From Methylobacterium brachiatum (GTDB lineage: Bacteria; Pseudomonadota; Alphaproteobacteria; Rhizobiales; Beijerinckiaceae): 64,000 bases of DNA. Positions 34,701-43,296 of this stretch are shown here, in pieces. The notes beneath the pieces are model-generated. The model searched no databases. It had not been told where the DNA came from and saw nothing but the letters and a program-made list of their open reading frames with translations. The DNA is taken from positions 186,001 to 250,000 of the forward strand of contig NZ_JAJALK010000007.1 in NCBI RefSeq assembly GCF_020523825.1, read 5' to 3'. Numbering within the stretch: position 1 is the stretch's first letter; each line of letters starts with the position of its first letter. Made by a program: the position numbers and the translations under genes.

Positions 34701-35122
34701 CCGGCGTGCTGGAGCCGCCGCCGGATGGCTGGCACGACACCGGCGACATCGTCGCGATCGACGCCATGGGCTTCGTGACGATCAAGGGCCGGGCCAAGCG
34801 CTTCGCCAAGATCGCCGGCGAGATGGTGTCGCTCGCCAGCATCGAGGCGCTCGCCGCCGAGCTCTGGCCGAACCAGCCGAGCGCGGTCGCCGCCGTGCCG
34901 GATCCGCGCAAGGGCGAGCGGCTGGTGCTGTTCACGCAGGAGAAGGGTGCGACCCGGGCGGCCTTCCAGAGCTTCGCCAAGGGGCGCGGCGCCTCCGACG
35001 TGGCGATCCCCGCCGAGGTGGTGGTGCTCGACGCGATTCCGATGCTCGGCACCGGCAAGGTCGACCAGGTCTCCGTCGTCAAGCTGGCCCAGGAACGGGC
35101 CAAGGAGATTGCCGCCGCCTGA
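31709..35122 (+). CDS. LplT-PlsC-Aas fusion: lysophospholipid flippase/acyltransferase/acyl-ACP synthetase
   Basis: A 1137-residue fusion of three activities that act together in phospholipid remodelling. Residues 1 to about 420 are an MFS-type transporter starting MFRSLMSARRFAPLFWCQFF, like the lysophospholipid flippase LplT. A PlsC acyltransferase follows, with NHVSFLDAPLAL (HX4D) near residue 460 and FPEGRLT near 530. From about residue 630 to the end is an AMP-forming acyl ligase with LFTSGSEGTPKGVVLAN near 795 and the WHDTGDIVAID motif. In E. coli these are two proteins (LplT and Aas). No frameshift is seen. Confidence 0.93.
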   Translation: MFRSLMSARRFAPLFWCQFFSAFNDNFLKNALGFLILFGIGGQAYAHAGVLVTLASAVFIGPFFILSGLGGQWADRYDKALMARRLKFAEIFAAGTAVLGFLLHSVPVLFVALGLFGTIAALFGPIKYGILPDHLRREELPAGNALVEAATFLAILLGTIAAGAASAMGGSGLVFGALVMGFAVLCWLSARMIPPTGEGAPDLHVDRNVARSTVSLLRDLWADTRLWRGSLTVSWFWLVGVVVLSLLPVLVRDAFNGTETVITVLLALFSIGIAVGSGLASWLASGRIVLLPTPVGAVLMGLFGLDLAWTIGSMPPPPAEAIGPLDFLRSGDGLRTAIGFLGLAVSGGLYIVPSFAAVQAWTEKAMRARIIGAVNVVTAAFMVAGTLALAGLQAMDLSIASLLALVAVLNLVVGVLVFATLPTSPFRDALSILFRAFYRLEVRGLDNVAAAGPNCILALNHVSFLDAPLALSLLDQEPVFAVDSGIAQRWWVRPFLRVTKAMPLDPTRPLATRTLINAVKSGETLIIFPEGRLTVTGSLMKVYDGAGLIADKSGAMVVPVKIDGLERTAFSRLSRSQVRRRWWPKVTVTVLPPVRLTVDPALRGKARRQAAGAALYGIMSDLLFRTADTNRGLMAALIDAGERHGWRRTAVEDPVTGRLTYSRLVTGANVLGRKLMPLAPEGGRIGVMLPNANGAAVTLFALASAGRVPAMINFSAGAANVLSACRAAQVDKILTSRAFIEKGRLGTLVEAIKGTVELVYLEDLRATVTTPDKIRALLAGRKPLVKRLGEDPAAILFTSGSEGTPKGVVLANRCMLANVAQVAARIDFGPTDKVFNVLPVFHAFGLTAGLVLPLVSGVPVYLYPSPLHYRIVPELIYGSNSTVLFGTDTFLSGYARAAHSYDLRSLRYVVAGAEAVKESTRKTWGEKFGLRILEGYGVTECGPVVALNTPMFNRFGTVGRILPGIETRLEPVPGIDEGGRLALRGPNIMLGYLRAEKPGVLEPPPDGWHDTGDIVAIDAMGFVTIKGRAKRFAKIAGEMVSLASIEALAAELWPNQPSAVAAVPDPRKGERLVLFTQEKGATRAAFQSFAKGRGASDVAIPAEVVVLDAIPMLGTGKVDQVSVVKLAQERAKEIAAA

Positions 35123-35285
35123 CCGCCTGTCCCACCCGGCCGGCCCGCATCACCCAAACGGGGGATGCGGGCGCAGGCCCGATGCCCTCGTATCACGAAT
35201 ACAGTCATGATTCGATCATTCCCCAGTGATCGAGGTTCGTGGACTGGATTTCGCGATTCAAACGCGTGTCGACGAGGGGTTGAAC

Positions 35286-35504
35286 ATGCACAAGGGCAGG
35301 CGATTTCCGATCTGGCTGACCCGGCGGGCCTATTTCAAGCGGATCGCGCGCTGGACGAAGCCCGGCAAGGCCCACAAGGCCGCGCCGCAGATCCTCGAGA
35401 CCGAGCCCGCAGCTCCCGCGTCCAACATCGTGCCGTTCCCGATCCGGGTGGGACAGGCGGTACGTCCGGCCTTCCCGGATTTGCGCGGCGTCAGCCTCGG
35501 CTGA
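35286..35504 (+). CDS. small basic protein, unknown
   Basis: A 72-residue protein starting at ATG 35286 (MHKGRRFPIWLTRRAYFKRI) with GAGGGG seven bases upstream. The N-terminal half is strongly basic and aromatic; the C-terminal half contains NIVPFPIRVGQAVRPAFPD. No signal or membrane helix. I do not recognise the family. It lies between the phospholipid-remodelling fusion and pbpC on the same strand. Confidence 0.55.
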   Translation: MHKGRRFPIWLTRRAYFKRIARWTKPGKAHKAAPQILETEPAAPASNIVPFPIRVGQAVRPAFPDLRGVSLG

Positions 35505-35582
35505 GCCGTCCGTCCGGGACTTGCCGGCGCCGCCGGATCGGTGAATCTGTGCGCGCTGGCGGACTCAGGATCAGGAGGATGC

Positions 35583-37727
35583 GTGCCGGACCACGGGCCT
35601 GATCCGAGCCCCGCCGCATCGCCCCGGCGCAGCCTGCGCCGCGCCGCGAGGGTGAGCGTCGCGATCGCGGCGCTCGTGCTGGGGCTCCTGGCGGCCGGCG
35701 CCGGGATGGTCTGGCGCTACGCCGCGGCGCTGCCGCCCCTCGACCTCGCGGCGGCCTCGGCGCGCTCCACCGTGGTGCTCGACCGGTCCGACACGCTGCT
35801 GCGCCCCTTCGCCACCGCGGACGGCCGCTGGCGGCTGCCGGTCACCGCCGCGACCGTCGATCCGCGCTACCGGGCGATGCTGCTCGCCTACGAGGACCGG
35901 CGCTTCGAATCCCATCCGGGGGTCGACCCGGCGGCGATTCTGCGGGCCGCAGCGCAATGGCTGGGGCACGGGCGGATCCTATCGGGGGGCTCGACCCTGT
36001 CGATGCAGGTCGCCCGCCTGGTCGAGCCGCGCCACGGGCGCTCGCTGGAGGCCAAGCTCCGGCAGATGGTGCGGGCGGTCGCGCTGGAGCGGCAGCTCGG
36101 CAAGGCGGCCCTGCTCGACCTCTACCTGGCGCTCGCCCCCTATGGCGGCCCGCTCGAAGGCGTGCGGGCGGCGAGCCTCGCCTATTTCGGCCGGGAGCCG
36201 GTGCGGCTGACGACGGCGCAGGCCGCCCTGCTGGTCGCCCTGCCGCAATCCCCCGAGACCCGCCGGCCCGACCGGTTCCCGGACCGCGCCCGAGCCGCCC
36301 GCGACCGGGTGCTCGACCTCGCTGCGAGTCGGGGCCTCCTCAGCTCCGCCGAGGCCGCCGCCGCCAAGGCGGAGCCGGTGCCGACCGCGCGACAGCCGTT
36401 CCCGATGCTGGCAGCCCACGCCGCCGAGGCGGCGGTGGCGGCCGAGCCCGGGACGCCGGTGATCCGCCTCGCCATCGACGGGCGGCTGCAGGCGCGGCTG
36501 GAGACGCTCGCGGCCGAGCGCGCCGCCGCGGCCGGGCCGGCCCTCTCCGCGGCGATCGTGGTGCTCGACAACCGCGACGGCCGCGTCCTCGCCCAGGTCG
36601 GCAGCGCCGGCTACCTGGACCCGAGCCGGCGCGGGGCGATCGACATGACCCTGGCCGTGCGCTCGCCGGGCTCGGCCCTGAAGCCCTTCGTCTACGCGCT
36701 GGCCTTCGAGAACGGCCTCGCCCATCCCGAAACGCTGCTGGAGGACCGCCCGGCCCGGTTCTCGGCGAACTACGCGCCGGAGAATTTCGACCTGACCTTC
36801 CAGGGGACGGTCACGGCCCGGCGCGCCCTGCAGCTCTCGCTCAACGTGCCCGCGGTGGCGCTGATGGAGGCGGTCGGGCCGGCGCGCTTCATCGCCCGGC
36901 TGCGCGCGGCCGGCGCCGGGATCCAGCTCCCGCGCGAGGCGGCGCCGGGCCTGCCGGTGGCGCTCGGCGGCCTCGGCATCACGCTCACCGACCTCGCGCG
37001 GCTCTATGCGGGACTGGCCCGCGGCGGGTCGGTGCCGGACATCCTGCGCCGGGCCGGAGACGCCGCCGGGACCGGCCCGGAGCACCGGGTGACCGAGCCG
37101 GTGGCGGCCTGGTACGTCGCCGACATCCTGCGCGGGACGCCGCCGCCGGAGAACGCGCTGACGAACCGCATCGCCTACAAGACCGGCACCTCCTTCGGCT
37201 ACCGCGACGCCTGGGCCGCCGGCTTCGACCGGCACGTCACCGTGGTGGCCTGGATCGGCCGGCCCGACGGCGCGGCGGTGCCGGGCCTCGTCGGCCGGGT
37301 GGCCGCCGCCCCGATCCTGTTCGACGCCTTCGCGCGGCTGGGGATCGAGCCCGAGCCGATCCCGCAGCCCCGCAACGTGCTGAGCGTCGCCGAGGCCGGC
37401 GGCCTGCCGCCGCCGCTGCGGCGGCTGCATCGCGACGGGGCGGAGACGCAGGGCCCGGCGCTCAAGATCGCCTATCCCCCGGACGGCGCGCGGATCGATC
37501 TGGGCCTCGCGGGCGAGCGCGGGGACGAGCGCGACACGGCGGGCCAAGGTCTCGCCCTCAAGGCGCTCGGCGGGGTTCCGCCGCTGACCTGGCTGGTCGA
37601 CGGCCAGCCCGTGGCACAGACGCCCCGGCGCCGGGCCGAGTGGGTTCCCGGCGGGGCCGGCTTCGCGCGAATCTCGGTTCTCGATGCAACGGGCGCGAGT
37701 GACAGCGTCTCCATCCGGATCGAGTGA
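35583..37727 (+). CDS. pbpC: penicillin-binding protein 1C
   Basis: A 714-residue bifunctional peptidoglycan synthase. After one membrane anchor (SVAIAALVLGLLAAGAGMVW), the GT51 transglycosylase domain shows EDRRFESHPGVDP near residue 102 and GGSTLSMQVARL. The transpeptidase domain has SALK (SxxK) near 363, SLN and KTGTS near 533. The C-terminal extension is the PBP1C-type domain. I chose GTG at 35583 with AGGAGG just upstream (spacing four bases); a GTG at 35541 is an alternative. The usual partner yfhM (alpha-2-macroglobulin) is absent here. Confidence 0.93.
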   Translation: MPDHGPDPSPAASPRRSLRRAARVSVAIAALVLGLLAAGAGMVWRYAAALPPLDLAAASARSTVVLDRSDTLLRPFATADGRWRLPVTAATVDPRYRAMLLAYEDRRFESHPGVDPAAILRAAAQWLGHGRILSGGSTLSMQVARLVEPRHGRSLEAKLRQMVRAVALERQLGKAALLDLYLALAPYGGPLEGVRAASLAYFGREPVRLTTAQAALLVALPQSPETRRPDRFPDRARAARDRVLDLAASRGLLSSAEAAAAKAEPVPTARQPFPMLAAHAAEAAVAAEPGTPVIRLAIDGRLQARLETLAAERAAAAGPALSAAIVVLDNRDGRVLAQVGSAGYLDPSRRGAIDMTLAVRSPGSALKPFVYALAFENGLAHPETLLEDRPARFSANYAPENFDLTFQGTVTARRALQLSLNVPAVALMEAVGPARFIARLRAAGAGIQLPREAAPGLPVALGGLGITLTDLARLYAGLARGGSVPDILRRAGDAAGTGPEHRVTEPVAAWYVADILRGTPPPENALTNRIAYKTGTSFGYRDAWAAGFDRHVTVVAWIGRPDGAAVPGLVGRVAAAPILFDAFARLGIEPEPIPQPRNVLSVAEAGGLPPPLRRLHRDGAETQGPALKIAYPPDGARIDLGLAGERGDERDTAGQGLALKALGGVPPLTWLVDGQPVAQTPRRRAEWVPGGAGFARISVLDATGASDSVSIRIE

Positions 37728-37872
37728 CGGGCCGGCCCAGAGATTGAGCCGACGAAAATGCCTGGGGTGCGTCACTCTGCACCCGACAATACGTTCGTGG
37801 ACGCAGATCTTCCTCGCCGGATTCATCGCTCATCAACGAATACCGGTCTAGTGCTCGCCGGTGAGGTCGGTG

Positions 37873-38916
37873 ATGGCTTGGAAGGTCGGCGCCGGGATCG
37901 CGGTGCTCCTCGGATTGGTCGGCGTGGCGGCGGGGCTCGGCAGCGATGCCGATCCGCGCCGGGCCGGCTGGCGCGAGGCCTATCGTCCGCCCGCCGAGAT
38001 CCCGTTCCCCAGCGAGAATCCGTACTCGGCCGCCAAGGCCGAGCTGGGCCGACGGCTGTTCTTCGACCCGATCCTGTCCGGCGACGGCACCCGGACCTGC
38101 GCCACCTGCCACCTGCCGGATCTCGGCTGGGGTGACGGGCGCGCCCGCGCGGCGACGCGCATGCAGGGCGACATGGACCTGCGCACGCCGACGCTGATCA
38201 ACGTCGCCTGGCAGGACGGCCCGATGGGCTGGGACGGGAAGTTCCCGACCCTCGAATCCGTCGCCGCGATGCCGATGACCTCGCCGTCCAACATGAACCT
38301 GCCGATGGCCGACGCGCTCGCCCGGCTCAGCGCCGATGCGCGCTACGCCTCCGCCTTCGCCAGCGCGTTCGACGATCCCGCGATCACCCGTGAGCGGCTG
38401 GAAGCGGCGCTGGCGACCTTCGAGCGCCTGATCGTCGCCGGCACGACCCCGTTCGACCGCTGGATCGCCGGCGATGAGGCGGCCATTGGCGCATCGGCCA
38501 AGCGCGGGTTCGACCTGTTCAACGGCCGGGCCGACTGCGCGAGCTGCCATTCCGGCTGGTCGTTCACCGACAATTCGTTCCACGATATCGGCGTCGGCAC
38601 CGGGACCGACATTGGCCGCGGCCGGTTCAAGCCGACATCGGTCGCCCTGCGCTACGCCTTCAAGACCCCGACGCTCCGGGAGATCGGCCGCCGGGCGCCC
38701 TACATGCACGACGGCTCGGCCCCGACCTTGGAGGCGGTGATCGATCTCTACAACCGCGGCGGCATCGACCGCCCGAGCCGGTCCCGGGCGATCAAGCCGC
38801 TCCATCTGAGCGCGACGGAGCGGGCCGACCTGCTGGCGTTCCTGGGAACCCTCGCGACGGAGCGGAGCCGCGACCTGACGACGGCCTCGTTCACCACCGC
38901 GGTCCCGGCGCCGTAA
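37873..38916 (+). CDS. di-haem cytochrome c peroxidase family protein
   Basis: A 347-residue exported protein with an N-terminal hydrophobic signal (VGAGIAVLLGLVGVAAGLG) and two haem c sites, CATCH (near residue 80) and CASCH (near 222). This fits the bacterial cytochrome c peroxidase/MauG superfamily, acting in the periplasm on peroxide or in protein oxidation. The ATG at 37873 is preceded by GAGG; a GTG four codons earlier is possible. No mau genes are nearby, so MauG itself is unlikely. Confidence 0.9.
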   Translation: MAWKVGAGIAVLLGLVGVAAGLGSDADPRRAGWREAYRPPAEIPFPSENPYSAAKAELGRRLFFDPILSGDGTRTCATCHLPDLGWGDGRARAATRMQGDMDLRTPTLINVAWQDGPMGWDGKFPTLESVAAMPMTSPSNMNLPMADALARLSADARYASAFASAFDDPAITRERLEAALATFERLIVAGTTPFDRWIAGDEAAIGASAKRGFDLFNGRADCASCHSGWSFTDNSFHDIGVGTGTDIGRGRFKPTSVALRYAFKTPTLREIGRRAPYMHDGSAPTLEAVIDLYNRGGIDRPSRSRAIKPLHLSATERADLLAFLGTLATERSRDLTTASFTTAVPAP

Positions 38917-39293
38917 CGGCGGCACGATCGACCGGGACAGGCATTGCGCGCAGGGATGATCCAGGGACACCGCAATCCGCGAATGCCACGCACCATTGGG
39001 CTGCTTGGCTGCGCGCAATCCCGGCTGGCCCGCCCAAGCCGGACGGGTATCTCGATCGCACCCTCATGCTGATGTGGGAGCGAAGCGAGCCCTCCGACTG
39101 GCCACGCGATCCCCGGGAGGCTCCTTCGCCGTCCGGCGGTCTTCGATCGCAGGGCACCTCAGGATAAGGGCGCGGATGGGAAAGCCGCGTCAACGTGGTT
39201 CCCGAGCCGCTCACACAACGCCCGCTGCATCGGCCGGACGGGCAGCCGAACGGGCGTTGTGCGAAGGGCCTCACTCTATCCCAACCGCACTCG
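38917..39293. other. 377-bp gap with a long inverted repeat
   Basis: No gene seen. It contains an 11-bp inverted repeat, CACAACGCCCG (39214-39224) and CGGGCGTTGTG (39251-39261), around a GC-rich loop with a smaller nested hairpin. Convergent genes flank it, so it may terminate transcription on both sides. Confidence 0.5.
39214..39261. repeat. 11-bp inverted repeat, probable bidirectional hairpin
   Basis: Arms at 39214-39224 and 39251-39261 are exact reverse complements, separated by 26 bases holding CGGC/GCCG as a nested stem. It lies between the convergent peroxidase and small membrane protein genes. No T-tract follows, so a classical terminator is not certain. Confidence 0.5.
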
Positions 39294-39731
39294 TCAGCGG
39301 GCGAGCCCTGGCTGGGGCGCTCCGGTCACGCGCCGCTCGCAGGCTTCGAGCGCGGCGGCGAACCGGGCCTCGCCGACCGTGTATTGGTGGGACAGGCTCG
39401 CCAGGCTGAGAAGGATCCAGACGCTGCCGAGGACGCTCGCCACCACCACGCCGAGCAGCACGTAGATCGTCCGGGTGTTGCGCCGAACCTCGATGGACAG
39501 GTCGTGGACGAGTTCCCGGTTGCCTTGAGAGAGGGCGTCTCTCGCGGCAACCAGCTCGTTGTGCATCTCGCTGATGACGTGGGTGGCATTGTACAGCAGC
39601 AGAAGGTGGACGACGAAATCGTCGTCCGTGGTGGTGTTGAGAGCGGCCGCGACGCGCACGGCGAGCTGCCGCTCCCAGGGCAGGAGTTCCCGGCCGTGAA
39701 CCGTCCGGTAGAACCGCTCGAGGTTGTTCAC
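39294..39731 (-). CDS. small membrane protein coupled to a ParA-like ATPase
   Basis: A 145-residue protein starting with GTG at 39731 that overlaps the ATPase stop (GTGA). Residues 1-85 are soluble and helical (NNLERFYRTVHGRELLPWER, FVVHLLLLYNATHVISEMHN); a transmembrane segment TIYVLLGVVVASVLGSVWIL lies near 88-110, followed by a short C-terminal tail. It may anchor the ATPase to the membrane. No family recognised. Confidence 0.72.
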   Translation of the reverse strand: MNNLERFYRTVHGRELLPWERQLAVRVAAALNTTTDDDFVVHLLLLYNATHVISEMHNELVAARDALSQGNRELVHDLSIEVRRNTRTIYVLLGVVVASVLGSVWILLSLASLSHQYTVGEARFAAALEACERRVTGAPQPGLAR

Positions 39732-40564
39732 GGACGGAAGGCCTCGCGCCAGGCCGTGTGGAAGTTGCGCCGCAGGCGCCGTCCCTCGACGCGCAGGCGC
39801 ATCGGCGCGGTGGTCGCCAGCTCCAGCCAGGTCATGTGCTGGATCCGCAGGGCCTCGATCAGGCGCTCGCCGATCCGCTCGATCTCGATGGTGCGGAAGT
39901 TCGGCTGCGCCTTCAGCTGACGGAACACGTCCGAGGCTTCCAGATAATCGAAGTTGGTCGCCTGGGCGGTGTTCTTGGCCAGGATCGCCCGGTCGCATTC
40001 GAGCAGCAGCGGCCGGAGCTCCCGCAGCACGTCCAGGGCGGTGGGATCGACGGCGCCGGCGGCCACGACCACGCAGAGGCGGATCTTATCCTCGCGGCAG
40101 CTCTCGACGATGATCTCGGTGCTGCGCCGGGTCGTCTCGGTGTCGCCCGCCGGGAAATCGACCACGACGAAGCGCTCGGCGGCATCGGACACGCGCTCGA
40201 TCAGGTCCTGGACCAGGGTCGGGTCGACGCGGCCGGTAGAATCCTCCGCGCGCAGGCGCTGCCGGAAGCAGGAGACGCCCGGGCGGCGCGGCACGAAGTT
40301 CTGGCTGCCCGGCTCGGTCTCGCGCATCAGCGCCGTGTGGAAGTGCCGGTTGGCCGGATCGGTGTCCACCGCCAGGACGGGGCCGACCTCGGCGCAGAGA
40401 TCGGCGATCTGCAGGGCGATGGTCGTCTTGCCGACGCCGCCCTTGCCGCCGAGGCACAAGATCAGGACCTTCGAATTGCCCGACCCGAGAAGATCCTGCT
40501 GGATGTCCTGGAGCTCGGACGGGGTGTACCAGGCCGGAACCTTGAGCTGCGTGGCGTCGGTCAT
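39728..40564 (-). CDS. ParA/MinD-like ATPase
   Basis: A 278-residue P-loop ATPase with the deviant Walker A motif GGKGGVGKTT near residue 40, switch Asp in AVDTDPANRH and VVVDFPAGDTETT as Walker B region. Such ATPases position DNA or protein cargoes, or regulate motility and surface structures. No ParB or MipZ-type partner is next to it; instead a coupled small membrane protein follows. A strong AAGGAG precedes the ATG at 40564. It is followed upstream by an unusually long gap, so it heads its own operon. The exact subfamily is not recognised. Confidence 0.8.
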   Translation of the reverse strand: MTDATQLKVPAWYTPSELQDIQQDLLGSGNSKVLILCLGGKGGVGKTTIALQIADLCAEVGPVLAVDTDPANRHFHTALMRETEPGSQNFVPRRPGVSCFRQRLRAEDSTGRVDPTLVQDLIERVSDAAERFVVVDFPAGDTETTRRSTEIIVESCREDKIRLCVVVAAGAVDPTALDVLRELRPLLLECDRAILAKNTAQATNFDYLEASDVFRQLKAQPNFRTIEIERIGERLIEALRIQHMTWLELATTAPMRLRVEGRRLRRNFHTAWREAFRP

Positions 40565-41466
40565 GGAAGTCTCCTTGCGGTGAATGGCGCAGGGCTGCGT
40601 CCGCGCGGGCGTGGCTGCGGCGCGCGGAGACGGTCCTGCGGGGGTGTCAGGGTTCGTGTCGTCGATCCGGGCCCGGCCCGGTGGCGGCTGGGCCGGATAT
40701 CGGCGCCGACCGCGGGCCGGCGCCGCCCGTGCGCGTCAGGAGGAAGGACGCTCTCAAGCAGCCGGTCCCCGGTCGGGCGCCGAAGCGGAGGCCGCGTGCC
40801 GCGGCCGCCTGAGGCCCAACCGGGGCATCGAGCCGAGCAGGTCGGGACCGGGAATATTCGCCCACTTCACGCCTTGCACTCCATTGCCGGCCCGGTGCCG
40901 CGGCGGGGCCGCGCCCGATCGTCGTCCGGGCGGCGTCGCGCAGGACAGAGAGTTCGCCCAGCTCTCGGCGCAAGGCAAGCCTATAAGTTCCGATGTTGAC
41001 AGCTTATACGCTGCTATGATCCCAAAACCGAAGAATCATTACAGCACAATTTTCGCAATTTTCCAAACCAATGCTTCGGAATCGGCTTCATATCTATAAG
41101 TACACGACCGTTATGAACCAAAATCAATCGCCATATCTACGCCGAAGACAAACAGAAATCGTCCCAATTCACACCGCAGTGCGGCAACAGCCGATCCGGA
41201 ACGGGGAAGGACGCCGCCGCGACAGCGCCAACGTCCAAAGACATCACGCCTGGGATGCTGCTGAGCGGAGCGGGGATCGGCGGGCGGCTGTCCGGGCCCG
41301 GATCCGGGTCCCTGCCGCGATGCAACCGGCCATCGCCGAGGTTGCACGTGCAATTCACAGCGTTAACCTTCCACTCATATTCGTTAATAAACTATTGGCG
41401 AAGAGCTGATGAAGCTATCTAAATAGCCCGGTAACCACGGTGTCGGCAGGCACCGGCGAGGCTCCG
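40565..41466. other. 902-bp gap, AT-richer in its right half, no convincing gene
   Basis: The left part is GC-rich with no family-like frame. From about 40980 the sequence becomes AT-rich (for example AATTTTCGCAATTTTCC near 41050) and again near 41370-41420. A frame of 112 codons at 41071-41409 has no recognisable features and is not annotated. The gap must hold divergent promoters for the ATPase and the membrane protein; its length and composition are unusual for this window. Confidence 0.5.
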
Positions 41467-42519
41467 ATGTCAGCATTCAAGAATAAGCGCACCTCCACCG
41501 GATACGCCCTCGCCACCGCGGGAGCGGCGAGCCTCGCGGCCACGAGCGAGGCGCAGGCCCATGTGAAGTGGTTTTGTGCCTACGATGTCGCCGGGCAGCC
41601 GCAGGGCCTCGAACAGGTGCTCTGCGCCAATTTCGAGGGGCTGACCGTGCTCGCCCTGGTCTGCCTGATGTTCGGGTGCCTGGCCGAGGGAACGCCGCTT
41701 GGGAGCGCGCTGCTCAACGCCCTCGATCGCGTGACCGCCCGGATCCGCACCGACACCGAGCTGCTGGTGCGGGCCACCCTGGGCTTCTTCTTCGTCTCGC
41801 TCTGGGAACTCGGCGGCATCATCCTGACCCCCGAGCTGAAGACTGATGTCGCCTGGATCCCGTGGTTCCAGCTGGCGCTCGCCGGCTGCCTGATCTGGCG
41901 CCGCACCATGCCGCTCACGGGCCTGGGGATCGTGTTCCTGTTCAGCTTCGCCACGGCGCAGTACGGCGTCTTCCACCTCGCCGACTACCCGATCTTCCTC
42001 GGCGTGGCCGTCTACCTGATCTGCCGCGGCCTCGATCTGGCGCCCTTCGGCCTCCGTCCGCTCGACATCGTCCGCTGGACCGCCGCGATCACGCTGATGT
42101 GGGCGTCGATCGAGAAGTGGGCCTACCCGCAATGGACCGATCCGCTGCTCGCCGCCAAGCCGCAGATGACGCTGGGCGCGACCCCCGAGCTGTTCATGCA
42201 GGCCGCCGGCGTCATCGAGTTCACCCTGGCCTTCGCGCTGATCTGGACCCCGCTGGTCCGGCGTTGCGCGGCGATCATCCTGGCCGCGATCTTCATCTCG
42301 GCGGTGTTCGAGTTCGGCAAGGTCGACGCGATCGGCCATTCCGGGATCATCGTCGTGCTGATCGGCATCGCCGCCGACGATGTCCGCATGGCGGTCCGCG
42401 CCCGCCACGTGGTGCTGGCCCCGGCCTGGTACGGGGCCGCCCTGGCGCTGTTCCTCTTCCTCTACTACGCCGGCCACGCGGCCCTGTTCGGCGGCCTCGA
42501 GGCGTTGCCGGTGATCTGA
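41467..42519 (+). CDS. multi-pass membrane protein, unknown (DoxX-like features)
   Basis: A 350-residue protein with about eight hydrophobic segments. The N-terminus looks like a signal or first helix (GYALATAGAASLAATSEAQA) followed by HVKWFCAYDV. Later segments include LTVLALVCLMFGCL, LGFFFVSLWELGGIIL, LADYPIFLGVAVYLIC and SIEKWAYPQW before a helical C-terminus, reminiscent of DoxX-type proteins. GAGG precedes the ATG at 41467; GTG at 41440 is the alternative. Function unknown. Its 3' end is 7 bp from the convergent MarC gene. Confidence 0.75.
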   Translation: MSAFKNKRTSTGYALATAGAASLAATSEAQAHVKWFCAYDVAGQPQGLEQVLCANFEGLTVLALVCLMFGCLAEGTPLGSALLNALDRVTARIRTDTELLVRATLGFFFVSLWELGGIILTPELKTDVAWIPWFQLALAGCLIWRRTMPLTGLGIVFLFSFATAQYGVFHLADYPIFLGVAVYLICRGLDLAPFGLRPLDIVRWTAAITLMWASIEKWAYPQWTDPLLAAKPQMTLGATPELFMQAAGVIEFTLAFALIWTPLVRRCAAIILAAIFISAVFEFGKVDAIGHSGIIVVLIGIAADDVRMAVRARHVVLAPAWYGAALALFLFLYYAGHAALFGGLEALPVI

Positions 42520-42526
42520 CGGGCGC

Positions 42527-43243
42527 TCAGCGCGCCGCGACCAGCGGCGCGAACACGTCGGTCAGCCCGGTGATCAGGATCTGAGTCCCGACGCAGAGCA
42601 GCAGGAAGGCGAACAGGCGCCCGGTCACCCGGGCCCGGGCCGGGCCGATCAGCGCCACGACCCGGTCGGCCGAGGCGTAGATCAGCGCCACCGCGAGGGC
42701 CACGACCAGGGCCGCCAGGGTGACGCCGATATAGAAGCCGAACCGGTCCGCGTAGGCGGCCGGCCGGTTCGACCCCAGGGTGATCGCCACCGCGATGGTG
42801 CCGGGCCCGGTGGTGAACGGCAGGGTCAGGGGGAAGAACGCGATCTCGGCGAGCGGGGCCGGCGCCGGATCCCCGCCGGTCTCGATCAGCGTCGTCGCGC
42901 CACGATCCTTCGAGCCCGACGCCTCCGCCTGCTTGCGCGCCTCGCGCGCCTCGGGCCGATTGAGCTGGTTCCAGGCCGAGGACATCACCACCAGCCCGCC
43001 GGCGATCCGCAGGGCCGCCAGGGTCACGCCGAAGAAGTTGAGGATCGGCGTTCCGGCCCAGAGGGCGCCGAGCATCACCAGGGCGGCGTAGACCCCGATC
43101 TTGCGCGACAGCAGCACCCGCTCGGCATGGCTGTAGGCGCTGGTCACCTGGGCGAAGATGAAGGCCCCGCCGATCGGGTTCACGATCGCGATCAGGCCCG
43201 AGAGGGCGAGCAGGAACTGCTGGATTGTGAAATCGATGCTCAT
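42527..43243 (-). CDS. MarC family membrane protein
   Basis: A 238-residue integral membrane protein of the MarC/UPF0056 family, with about six helices and family segments FLLALSGLIAIVNPIGGAFI, LRIAGGLVVMSSAW, FFPLTLPFTTGPGTIAVAIT and LLLCVGTQILITGL. The central loop (about residues 98-125) is charged. Once linked to multiple antibiotic resistance, MarC has no proven transport role. Confidence 0.92.
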   Translation of the reverse strand: MSIDFTIQQFLLALSGLIAIVNPIGGAFIFAQVTSAYSHAERVLLSRKIGVYAALVMLGALWAGTPILNFFGVTLAALRIAGGLVVMSSAWNQLNRPEAREARKQAEASGSKDRGATTLIETGGDPAPAPLAEIAFFPLTLPFTTGPGTIAVAITLGSNRPAAYADRFGFYIGVTLAALVVALAVALIYASADRVVALIGPARARVTGRLFAFLLLCVGTQILITGLTDVFAPLVAAR

Positions 43244-43296
43244 CAGGGCCGCCGCCTAGACCAAGCGGCCCGCAACGGCCAGCCTCTTGGGCCGGA

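Noticed and set aside
40996..41020. TTGACA followed by TATGAT as a sigma-70 promoter
   Set aside because: The spacing is only 13 bp, too short for a normal -35/-10 pair.
41071..41409. A 112-codon frame in the AT-rich gap
   Set aside because: No family-like sequence, motif or good ribosome binding site; the C-terminal half looks like ordinary GC-rich antisense sequence.
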